A stretch of 8,147 bases of DNA from an uncultured Rubrivivax sp. (GTDB lineage: Bacteria; Pseudomonadota; Gammaproteobacteria; Burkholderiales; Burkholderiaceae_C). Below are positions 1 through 6,092 of the stretch, one piece after another. Numbering within the stretch: the first letter of the stretch is position 1; each line of letters begins with the position of its first letter. Made by a program: the position numbers and the translations under genes. The stretch spans positions 1 to 8,147 of the forward strand of contig CALJUI010000181.1 of the NCBI GenBank assembly GCA_937975735.1, read 5' to 3'. The notes under the pieces were generated by a model. The model ran no database searches. It was given only the letters and a program-made list of their open reading frames with translations, and had not been told where the DNA came from.

Positions 1-1668
1 CGGCTCGGCGAGCTCGAGGGCCACGACGCCGGCGTCGTCCAGCGTCAGCGCCCCGGTGAAGCTCAGCTGCCCGGTCGACGTGCCCGGTGCCACGAGGCCC
101 TGGTTGAGCAGCGCGCCCCCCGACGCCACCACCGTGCCGTGGCCGGCGATCGTGCCGGTGTTGACGAAGCCGGGCGCGCCCAGCGTGAGCGTCGTGCCCG
201 CGCCCACGCGCAGCGTGCCGGCATTGGTCAGGCCGCCGAAGAACGTCAGGCTGCCGGCGGTCACGTCGACGACGCCGGTGTTCTCGAAACGCACGAAGAT
301 GCTGTAGTTGCCCACCGTGCTCTTGCGGAAGGTGCCGGCGTTGTCGATCAGCGCGTCGGTGCCGTTGTCCAGCGGGTTGGTGGCGCTGTGGTCGGTGGCG
401 TGGATCGATTGGTTGAAGGTCTGCACGTCGATCGTCGCGCCGGCGGCATTGACGATGCGTCCGGCCCCTGTAGCGTTCAGCCGGTTCAGGTCCAGCACGC
501 CGTTGATCACCATCGCGCCCTCGTTGCGCAGCACGCGGCCGGCGTCCAGCCCGAACGGGTTGTTGACGCCGCCGCCGACGGTGCTGGCGCCCGTGAGCCG
601 CGTCGTCGCCGCGCCGCTCATCACGCCCAGCGACGACGAGATGCCGATCACCACCGGGCCGTTCAGCGTCAGGTCCTCGCCGCGGACCGTGCCGCCGCTC
701 ATCGTGAAGCGCCTGTGCACCGTGGTCGGCGCCAGCAGGTCCAGGACGGTGGCCGCACCGGTCAGCGCCAGCGTGCCGGCGCCGGTGAAGCTGGCGCCGG
801 CACCCACCGCGTGCGTGCCGCCGGACAGCGTCATGGTGGCGCCCGTGGCCATCGTGTTGGTGCCGGCGTTGCTGCCGCCGCCGGAGAACGAGAAGCTGCC
901 GGCCAGCACGTCCACCGTGCCCTGGGCCAGGTTGTGGAAGGCCACCGCCACGCCATAGGCACCGGCGCCGGTGCTCTTGCGGAAGGTGCCGCTGTTGTCG
1001 AACCGCGCCGCGCTGCCGGGGTCGCTGCCGAAGTTGCCGGCCACGATGCCGTGGTTGAAGGTGCGCACGTCGAAGGTGCCCGCGTTGTCGACGCGCCCGG
1101 TGCCTGCCGTGTCGGTCAGGTTGAGGTTCATGCTGCCGGTCATCGTCACCGTGCCCTCGTTGCGCAGCATGCGGCCGGCGTCCAGGTGCAGGTTGCCCAT
1201 CGCGGTGGCGCCCTGCAGCGTCGTGTGGCCGCTGCCGGTCTGGACGCCGGCCAGCGTGGCGTTGCCCGTGACCACCAGCGCGCCGGCGCCACCGAGCGTG
1301 CCGCCGGCCTGCGTGAAGCGGTTGAGCACGCTGGTGCCGGCAGGGTTGTCCGCCGTGGCCAGGCCGGCCAGCGTCAGCGTGCCGGTGGTGATGGACAGCA
1401 GCTCGTCGCCGGTCATGGTGATGCTGTTGACGCTGAACGGCCCGCCATTGACGCGCACCGTGACCGTGTGCGTGCCGGCCACGTCGATGCGCACGTCGTC
1501 GCCCCCCGCCGGCAGCCCGGGGCTCCAGTTGGCCACCAGGTCCCAGAAGCTGCTCGTGCCCACCCAGTCGACGACGGCGGCGGAGGCGGTTGGCACGGCG
1601 GCCAGCGGCAGGAGGCAGGCGGCCAGGACCCCGAGGCGGGCACGGCGGGCAGGGCGTGGCGTGTGCAT
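1..1668 (-). CDS. Secreted beta-strand-repeat surface protein (autotransporter or PEP-CTERM style), C-terminus off the window
   Basis: I read 556 uninterrupted codons from the ATG at 1668 down to base 1; no stop is reached. Residues 1-30 form a signal peptide: arginine-rich start (RPARRAR), hydrophobic core, likely cleavage after TASA. Residues 35-62 carry the FWD..ANWSPGLPAGGDD motif, which is typical of the first strands of passenger-type beta-solenoid proteins. The rest is short Gly/Ala/Thr/Asn repeats such as NAGT, LTGA and TLTLSGG, as expected of a parallel beta-helix. A module at residues 118-286 recurs at 321-502. The last visible residues (LTLDDAGVVALELAEP) resemble the stretch that precedes the C-terminal part in such proteins. 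The anchor (autotransporter barrel, PEP-CTERM or other) lies outside the window, so the secretion route is open. The start is supported by GGGAG six bases upstream. Likely role: cell-surface or matrix protein; no ligand can be inferred. Confidence 0.87.
   Translation of the reverse strand, partial: MHTPRPARRARLGVLAACLLPLAAVPTASAAVVDWVGTSSFWDLVANWSPGLPAGGDDVRIDVAGTHTVTVRVNGGPFSVNSITMTGDELLSITTGTLTLAGLATADNPAGTSVLNRFTQAGGTLGGAGALVVTGNATLAGVQTGSGHTTLQGATAMGNLHLDAGRMLRNEGTVTMTGSMNLNLTDTAGTGRVDNAGTFDVRTFNHGIVAGNFGSDPGSAARFDNSGTFRKSTGAGAYGVAVAFHNLAQGTVDVLAGSFSFSGGGSNAGTNTMATGATMTLSGGTHAVGAGASFTGAGTLALTGAATVLDLLAPTTVHRRFTMSGGTVRGEDLTLNGPVVIGISSSLGVMSGAATTRLTGASTVGGGVNNPFGLDAGRVLRNEGAMVINGVLDLNRLNATGAGRIVNAAGATIDVQTFNQSIHATDHSATNPLDNGTDALIDNAGTFRKSTVGNYSIFVRFENTGVVDVTAGSLTFFGGLTNAGTLRVGAGTTLTLGAPGFVNTGTIAGHGTVVASGGALLNQGLVAPGTSTGQLSFTGALTLDDAGVVALELAEP
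166..708 (-). repeat. Intragenic module, copy B (residues about 321-501 of the surface protein)
   Basis: Second copy of the module. LRNEG recurs near residue 383 and DNAGTFRKST near 449, with TNAGT near 482. The offset from copy A grows from about 203 to 218 residues along the module, so small insertions have accumulated between landmarks. Two of the landmarks have stayed nearly identical at the DNA level. Confidence 0.72.
811..1317 (-). repeat. Intragenic module, copy A (residues about 118-286 of the surface protein)
   Basis: First copy of a duplicated beta-solenoid module. Landmarks shared with copy B are DAGR-x-LRNEG near residue 171 and DN-x-GTFRKST near residue 231, followed by a NAGT turn near 267. 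The DNA is also conserved at landmarks: 1153-1185 matches 517-549 at 32 of 33 bases, and 971-1001 matches 317-347 at 29 of 31 bases. A linker of about 34 residues separates it from copy B. Confidence 0.75.
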
Positions 1669-1674
1669 GGCAGG

Positions 1675-1679
1675 CTCCC
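1675..1679 (-). promoter_or_regulatory. Ribosome binding site of the surface protein
   Basis: Read on the minus strand, GGGAG lies six bases before the ATG at 1668. It supports that start, which also gives a complete signal peptide. Confidence 0.6.
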
Positions 1680-1690
1680 GGTGAGGGCGG

Positions 1691-1708
1691 GCACGGCGGG
1701 CGCCGTGC
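1691..1708. repeat. Perfect 8-bp inverted repeat in the surface-protein leader
   Basis: GCACGGCG, two bases, then CGCCGTGC. It lies 23-40 bases upstream of the surface-protein ATG and could form a short hairpin in its 5' leader or serve as a protein-binding site. GC-rich DNA yields such repeats by chance, so function is uncertain. A TTGACG hexamer on the minus strand at 1745-1750 might be a -35 box for this gene, but I see no convincing -10 behind it. Confidence 0.35.
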
Positions 1709-1821
1709 GGCCGAAGGCCATCCATTCACCGATGCGGCGCCCTGCGTCAAGCGCCTCCCCCCAATCTGCAGTGCGCCTGCGCCTCGCGGGCGGCCCGTGG
1801 CCAGGGCGCGCGCGGGGCGCA

Positions 1822-1830
1822 TGGCATAGT
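1822..1830 (+). promoter_or_regulatory. Possible extended -10 promoter for the MazG-like gene
   Basis: TGG-CATAGT matches an extended -10 pattern (TGn plus four of six TATAAT bases). No good -35 box is visible 16-18 bases upstream, which is tolerable for extended -10 promoters. Transcription would start near 1837 and leave a leader of about 50 bases. Confidence 0.35.
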
Positions 1831-1887
1831 CGGCGACACCCCCAGGCGCCCCTGCGCACACGCGCCGCCGCCGCGGCCCGCCACCCC

Positions 1888-2259
1888 ATGCCAGCCGACC
1901 CCATCGACCCGCCCGACTCGCTGCGAGCCCTGACCCGCGCCGTCGACGCCTTCGCCATCGAGCGCGACTGGCACCAGTTCCATGCGCCGAAGAACATCGC
2001 CAGCGCGCTGATCGTGGAAGCTGCCGAGCTGCTGGAGCCCTTCCAGTGGATGACCGAGGCGGAAAGCCGCAACCTGAGCCCCGAGCAGCGCGCCGCCGTC
2101 ACCGAAGAGATGGCCGACGTGCTGCTGTACCTGGTGCAGCTGGGCAACGTGCTGGGCATCGACCCGGTGGCCGCGGCGCAGGCCAAGCTGAAGCGCAATG
2201 CCGTGCGCTACCCGGTGGACAAGGCGCGGGGGAACAGCAGGAAGCACGACAAGCTGTGA
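1888..2259 (+). CDS. MazG-like nucleotide pyrophosphohydrolase
   Basis: This 123-residue all-alpha protein belongs to the small MazG-like/dCTPase group, which hydrolyses (d)NTPs to the monophosphate and pyrophosphate as cytoplasmic nucleotide-pool housekeeping. The metal-binding signature is intact: E44-x-x-E47 in the run VEAAELLEPFQW and E74-x-x-D77 in EEMADVLLYLV. The N-terminal segment FAIERDWHQFHAPKN and the basic tail ending KHDKL are typical of family members of about 115-120 residues, so the gene looks complete. The ATG at 1888 is chosen because the protein begins there at normal family length. No Shine-Dalgarno sequence is visible before it, and the codons upstream are only the read-through of an antisense frame. 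It stands alone, divergent from the surface protein and convergent with the protease operon. The exact nucleotide preference cannot be read from the sequence. Confidence 0.9.
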   Translation: MPADPIDPPDSLRALTRAVDAFAIERDWHQFHAPKNIASALIVEAAELLEPFQWMTEAESRNLSPEQRAAVTEEMADVLLYLVQLGNVLGIDPVAAAQAKLKRNAVRYPVDKARGNSRKHDKL

Positions 2260-2361
2260 GCTCGAAGCTTGGTCCAGCGTCGGTTCAACGAGCGCCAGTG
2301 ACCGCACGCAGATGGTTGGCTCGACGGCCCGATGTCGACATTGCGGCGATTGGTGTCAGTC

Positions 2362-2402
2362 GGCACGGCGCCGCGAACCGAAGGTTCGCGCCCGACCGTG
2401 CC
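2362..2402. terminator. Two-tier inverted repeat between convergent genes, possible bidirectional terminator
   Basis: The inner stem is CGCGAACC (2372-2379), loop GAA, GGTTCGCG (2383-2390). An outer 7-bp stem pairs GGCACGG (2362-2368) with CCGTGCC (2396-2402), separated from the inner stem by small asymmetric bulges. It sits in the gap between the stop codons of the MazG-like gene and the last gene of the minus operon. There is no T tract on either side, so it does not fit a classical intrinsic terminator. It may instead be a 3'-end-protecting hairpin or a copy of a dispersed palindromic repeat. Confidence 0.5.
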
Positions 2403-2425
2403 CCGCTGCCCCTTCACGCATCGCG

Positions 2426-3586
2426 TCAAGCGCTGGTCGCGACATCCTTCCACAGCCGCCACGCCGCCAGCGTCGTGGCAAAGACCCATCCAGCCACGGC
2501 GAGCAACGCAATCAGCGTCGGGTCGGCCTTCAGCACTTCGAACCGCGTCAGTCGGTGATCGATCGGCGGGACGTCGGCTTGCGCGCCGCTGCGCAACGCC
2601 GCCATCCGCCCGCTGAGCTCCAGCCGCAACGCGGCCTGCGATCCCAGTCTCGTGGCGGCCAGCACCGTGATCACGGCCGCCTCGGGCTCCATGTGGATGA
2701 AGTGGCCCGGCGGAATGCTGCGCGCTGGAACGGACGGGTGGTCGAGGTAGCGCAACTCGGCCTGCGCGAGCAGCGTCGAGACCGGGGTCCCGTCGAGGCC
2801 TTCGCGCTCGAACGCGATCCGACGAAACGGCAGCGGATCCGACAGCAGCGGGCGATCTCCATCCGCCGGGGCGGCCGCGAGCATCAGGCGTACGGCGAGT
2901 GACTGCGGTCCGCCCTCGACGCGGATCGTCGGCGAGGCGTTCGACAGCCCGACACGCAGGCTCTCCGACGGTTCGGGCGCGTCGAGATCCGCGCCGGCGA
3001 GCCTGGCGTTGACCAGGGCCAACTCGAAGTGGCGCCCCGGGTCGACGTCGGCGACGACGCGCCCGGCGCCTACGCCGACCCCGATCACGCTCACCTGGCG
3101 TCCGCCGCTGGCATCGACCGTCACCTCGGCGCCGGGTGAGACGGCGCCGATCGTCACGCGGCCGTGCCGGCCCCCGTCTGCGTCGGCGACCGTCGTGGCG
3201 AACGTCACCGACGGGTGCAGGTCCGCCCGCGGCGCCTCGATCTCGACCTCGGGCCCGTGGCGCAACGCCACCCAGGCCGGTGACGTTGCCACCCCGGATC
3301 GATCCCGGGCCGGCATCAACCGCTCCACGCGGGCCGGCGCGGTGATCCGGACCCGCGAGAACCGTGTCGCCTGCAGTGACTGGAACGAAGCCCCGTGAAC
3401 GACGCGGGCAGGCTCGACGCCGCCCACGGTCAGGTTCAGGCGCTCGACCGTCGCCGTGAGGTGCACGCGCGTGGGAACGTGCGTCCGGCTCAGCCAGATG
3501 GCCGCCACGCCGGCGACGACGCTCGGCAGGGCCAGCGCAGCCACCAAGAGACCGATGCGGAGGGTTCGCCGTGCCGTGCCTGTCAT
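2426..3586 (-). CDS. Membrane protein with a helix at each end and a large extracytoplasmic domain, function unknown
   Basis: 386 residues; I do not recognise the family. A basic N-terminus (ARRTLR) is followed by a transmembrane helix at about 11-32 (IGLLVAALALPSVVAGVAA). A second helix lies at about 357-376 (LIALLAVAGWVFATTLAAW), followed by a short, partly basic tail. The simplest topology has both ends in the cytoplasm and residues 33-355 in the periplasm. That domain alternates charged and beta-branched residues, suggests beta-sandwich structure, and contains no cysteine. The ATG overlaps the TGA of the preceding gene (ATGA), so translation is probably coupled. It is the last gene of the three-gene operon, 166 bases from the convergent MazG-like gene. 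A role as membrane tether or partner for the two secreted products upstream is inference from context. Confidence 0.8.
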   Translation of the reverse strand: MTGTARRTLRIGLLVAALALPSVVAGVAAIWLSRTHVPTRVHLTATVERLNLTVGGVEPARVVHGASFQSLQATRFSRVRITAPARVERLMPARDRSGVATSPAWVALRHGPEVEIEAPRADLHPSVTFATTVADADGGRHGRVTIGAVSPGAEVTVDASGGRQVSVIGVGVGAGRVVADVDPGRHFELALVNARLAGADLDAPEPSESLRVGLSNASPTIRVEGGPQSLAVRLMLAAAPADGDRPLLSDPLPFRRIAFEREGLDGTPVSTLLAQAELRYLDHPSVPARSIPPGHFIHMEPEAAVITVLAATRLGSQAALRLELSGRMAALRSGAQADVPPIDHRLTRFEVLKADPTLIALLAVAGWVFATTLAAWRLWKDVATSA

Positions 3587-4362
3587 CGGACCGCCGCGCG
3601 GTGATGGAAGTCGATCGACAGCTTGAGGGGGTCGTTCGTGTCGAGCGACGTGCCCTCCAGGACCAACCGGTAGGGGCCGTCGGGCGCGGCAGACGAATCC
3701 CAGCGGCAGGTGAAGTTCTCGCCCGCGTGGACCAGCGCAAACAGCTGGCGAAAGACCTCGCGCGAGCTGTCGGCCTCGTGCACCGTGCAGCCCAGGGACG
3801 CCGGTGTGTTCGTCCGCGCGGTGAGCAGGTAGGCCTTCACGACGGTCGGCGGCGCCCCCTGGTAGAGGATGACCGGAGCCAGGCGCTCGCGCTTCGACGG
3901 GCCCTGGGCCCCCGCGCCGACGCGGGCGACGACGCCGAGATCGCCAACACCCACGCCGTCGAGCCGGCGCAGCACGTCGGCGGTCGGCCACTCGAAGACG
4001 TTGCCGTAGCCGGCGCGCCACGGGCCGGCGCGAACCTCGTCCAGCCAGTAGTAGTGCCGGTACTCGAGTTCGCGGACCGTCAGCGCCACTTCGCTCGCCT
4101 CGTGCAGGAAGAACCGCAGCGCGAGCCGTTCGGGCATCGCCTGCGCCCGCTCGCGATGGTCGACGCGGAACGAGATGACCTCGATGTCGGCCCCGCCGAC
4201 CGGCCGCGGCCGGATCCCCTCGTGGCGGTCACCGCGATCCTGGTACTCCAGCGCCGACGGCGCCGCAACCGCCAGCCCGGCCCACAGAGACAAGGCGGCG
4301 ATGGCGGCGCGTCGCGGCCAGCGCGCGCGCGGCGACGGTCCGGGAATGCGCCCCGCGATCAA
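3583..4362 (-). CDS. Secreted protein of unknown function, TTG start
   Basis: 259 residues from a TTG at 4362; I do not recognise the family. The TTG is chosen because GGGAG lies seven bases upstream, no ATG or GTG is usable, and it yields a complete signal peptide: arginines to residue 18, hydrophobic core AAIAALSLWAGLAVA, likely cleavage in VAAPSA near residue 37. The mature part has beta-like segments (ADIEVISFRV, YRLVLEGTSL, LKLSIDF) and an aromatic patch YRHYYWLDE at 101-109. It has only two cysteines, C192 and C219, which could form a disulfide after export. TTG begins four bases after the stop of the protease-propeller gene, and its own stop overlaps the next start, so it is the middle gene of a compact operon. 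It probably works in the periplasm with both neighbours. Existence of the gene is well supported; function is not. Confidence 0.82.
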   Translation of the reverse strand: MIAGRIPGPSPRARWPRRAAIAALSLWAGLAVAAPSALEYQDRGDRHEGIRPRPVGGADIEVISFRVDHRERAQAMPERLALRFFLHEASEVALTVRELEYRHYYWLDEVRAGPWRAGYGNVFEWPTADVLRRLDGVGVGDLGVVARVGAGAQGPSKRERLAPVILYQGAPPTVVKAYLLTARTNTPASLGCTVHEADSSREVFRQLFALVHAGENFTCRWDSSAAPDGPYRLVLEGTSLDTNDPLKLSIDFHHRAAVR

Positions 4363-4366
4363 CCGG

Positions 4367-5914
4367 CTACTCCCACTGCAGCCGGAACACCTGAACGCGT
4401 CGGTTGCCGGTGTCCAGCACGTAGACCGTGCCCTCGCCGTCGATGTCGATGCCGTAGGGGTCGACGAACTCGCCCGGCCCGGCGCCTGGCGCACCCCACT
4501 TGCCGAGGAACTCCCCGTCGGGCGTGAAGACCTGGACGCGCGTGTTGTTCCGGTCCAGCACGTAGACGTAGCCGTGCGAGGTGTCGACCGCGATGTCGAT
4601 CGGGCTGTCGAACTGGCCGTCGGCACTGCCCTTCTCGCCCCAGGTCGCCAGCAGTCGACCGTCCCGGGTGAACGCCTGGACACGGTCGTTGCCGGTGTCT
4701 GCGACGTAGATCCGGCGCGTGCGGTAGCGGTCCACCGCAACGCCCCACGGATCCCGGAACTGCGCGGGCCCGCTGCCCGGCCCGCCCCACTGGGCGGACA
4801 AGGCCCCGTGCTCGTCGTAGCGCAGCACGCGCTGGCCCTTGATGTCGGTGACGTAGATGTCGCGGCCGTAGATGTCGGTGTCGATCGCCCGCGGCGACGC
4901 GGCCGCGATCGGGAAGGAGCGACGCGGAGTGGCAGCGCCGGGCGCGAAGACCTCGACGCGGTTGCCGCGGCCACGGGTATCGCTGTTGAGCACATGCAGC
5001 AGGCCGTTGGAGTCGGCTGCCAGGAAGTCACCGCGTACCGGCACCGCGAGGCGCTCGAGCAGACGGCCGGTGCGGCTGAACACCTGCACGTCGTTGCGGA
5101 AGGAGTCCAGGACATAGACCCGGTCGGTCGACCACGCGGCGGCGATGCCCCAGGGCCGCAGGAACTCACCTGCGCCACTGCCCTCGCGGCCCCACTCGCG
5201 GACGAAGGCCGCAGCCATCTGCGGCGCGAGCCGCACGCTGGCGCCGCGAAGGAACTCGCGCACCACGCCCACCGGCACCCCCAGGCCGTTGTCGCGCAGC
5301 GTGCTCGTGACGACGCCGACCACCCGCCCATCGACCAGCATCGGGCTGCCCGAGAAGCCCTCCGGCAGCGCCTGGCTGAACACCAGGTTGGACGGACGCA
5401 GCGTCACGCGTCCGGGGAGCATCGACAGCCCTGCCATGACGCGCGGAAAGCCGACGACGAGGACATCGTCCGCCGGCGACGCCGGCGCGGCCGACAGGGG
5501 CAGCTTCTGCGCCCGGCGGCCCTGCAGCGACGAGGCGGGGACGAGCAGGACAGCCAGCCCGTCCGCATCCAGCGCGTCGAGCCGCAGCGTCTCGGCGTCG
5601 ATCCAGGCGCTCGGGGCGTCGGCCAGCGCCACGCGCGGGCGCTTGACGCCTTTGACGACATGCGCCGCCGTCACGACGTAAGCGCCCTCGGCGGCGATGC
5701 GCACGATGAATCCCGAACCTTGCACGTCGCCCGCCTCGACGCGCATGACGCCCTGCAACGGCGGCGTGGATGCCGTGGACGCGGCCGCGAGCAGCCAGAG
5801 CATCACGCCGACGAGAACGGCATGAACCCCAGGCCAAGCCACCCCTGGCCGGCTCGACGCCCCGCCGCGCGCGGTCTCTTCCTCTCGTGTACCCATGCGT
5901 TGCCCGTCCCGCAT
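4367..5914 (-). CDS. Secreted trypsin-like serine protease fused to a six-bladed NHL beta-propeller
   Basis: 515 residues. A hydrophobic segment at 31-46 (HAVLVGVMLWLLAAAS) with STAS near 49 looks like a signal peptide behind a long n-region. Residues 55-225 form a trypsin/HtrA-like domain: GSGF at 66-69, catalytic His in TAAHVV (H85), nucleophile in GFSGSP (S188), then the GVPVGVVREFL end. The acidic member is less clear: D118 in ADGLAVLL sits one residue further from the usual alanine than in D-x-A families. Residues 237-515 contain six NHL-type blades of 43-50 residues with the recurring pattern G.F..P.GIAVD...VYV.D..N.RVQVF; blades 4-6 are the clearest. NHL propellers usually bind proteins or glycans, so the propeller may select substrates or dock partners. 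It is the first gene of the operon. The start could also be the ATG at 5896 (residue 7); neither has a strong ribosome binding site. No convincing minus-strand promoter is visible in 5915-6092. Confidence 0.88.
   Translation of the reverse strand: MRDGQRMGTREEETARGGASSRPGVAWPGVHAVLVGVMLWLLAAASTASTPPLQGVMRVEAGDVQGSGFIVRIAAEGAYVVTAAHVVKGVKRPRVALADAPSAWIDAETLRLDALDADGLAVLLVPASSLQGRRAQKLPLSAAPASPADDVLVVGFPRVMAGLSMLPGRVTLRPSNLVFSQALPEGFSGSPMLVDGRVVGVVTSTLRDNGLGVPVGVVREFLRGASVRLAPQMAAAFVREWGREGSGAGEFLRPWGIAAAWSTDRVYVLDSFRNDVQVFSRTGRLLERLAVPVRGDFLAADSNGLLHVLNSDTRGRGNRVEVFAPGAATPRRSFPIAAASPRAIDTDIYGRDIYVTDIKGQRVLRYDEHGALSAQWGGPGSGPAQFRDPWGVAVDRYRTRRIYVADTGNDRVQAFTRDGRLLATWGEKGSADGQFDSPIDIAVDTSHGYVYVLDRNNTRVQVFTPDGEFLGKWGAPGAGPGEFVDPYGIDIDGEGTVYVLDTGNRRVQVFRLQWE
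4370..4374 (-). promoter_or_regulatory. Ribosome binding site deciding the TTG start
   Basis: Minus-strand GGGAG lies within the last codons of the protease-propeller gene, seven bases before the TTG at 4362. No ATG or GTG competes in this interval. It indicates re-initiation right after the upstream stop codon. Confidence 0.65.
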
Positions 5915-6057
5915 TCCGATGTGTCGAAACCATTCAACACCCCATGCCGAATCGGGTCTTGACGAATCGCAAGGTGCCCGCCAAACGGCGGCAGAGCCGC
6001 ACGGGCGCCGCCGAACTTCGTCCGCGCATCGGATCGCCCGCCGGCGACGACGCGCCC

Positions 6058-6086
6058 TTGGCAGCCCCCCGCGCAGCGCCTATCGT
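6058..6086 (+). promoter_or_regulatory. Sigma70-type promoter for the amidohydrolase, nearly leaderless
   Basis: TTGGCA (6058-6063, five of six -35 bases), a 17-base spacer, then TATCGT (6081-6086, four of six -10 bases). Six to seven bases after the -10 box is 6092-6093, and the ATG begins at 6093. Transcription would therefore start at or next to the start codon. Consistent with this, there is no Shine-Dalgarno sequence before the ATG. Confidence 0.6.
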
Positions 6087-6092
6087 TCGCCG

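Noticed and set aside
1611..1668. Lipoprotein signal (LAAC) in the surface protein
   Set aside because: The Leu-Ala-Ala-Cys at residues 15-18 fits a lipobox, but only about four hydrophobic residues precede it. The hydrophobic core continues past the Cys to a good type I site after TASA.
139..2259. A 706-codon plus-strand open frame across most of the left third
   Set aside because: Its first 583 codons are antisense to the surface protein and consist of Ala/Arg/Gly/His-rich low-complexity sequence, as GC-rich antisense frames do. Only the last 124 codons, from 1888, form a recognisable protein.
2208..3740. A 510-codon minus-strand open frame overlapping the last operon gene
   Set aside because: It is an alternative frame of the two-helix membrane protein, rich in Arg and Gly, with no signal peptide or motif. 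The chosen frame has two transmembrane helices and a coupled start.
4175..5962. A 595-codon plus-strand open frame antisense to the protease-propeller gene
   Set aside because: Its His/Arg/Val/Asp-rich periodic sequence is the mirror of the NHL repeats on the other strand.
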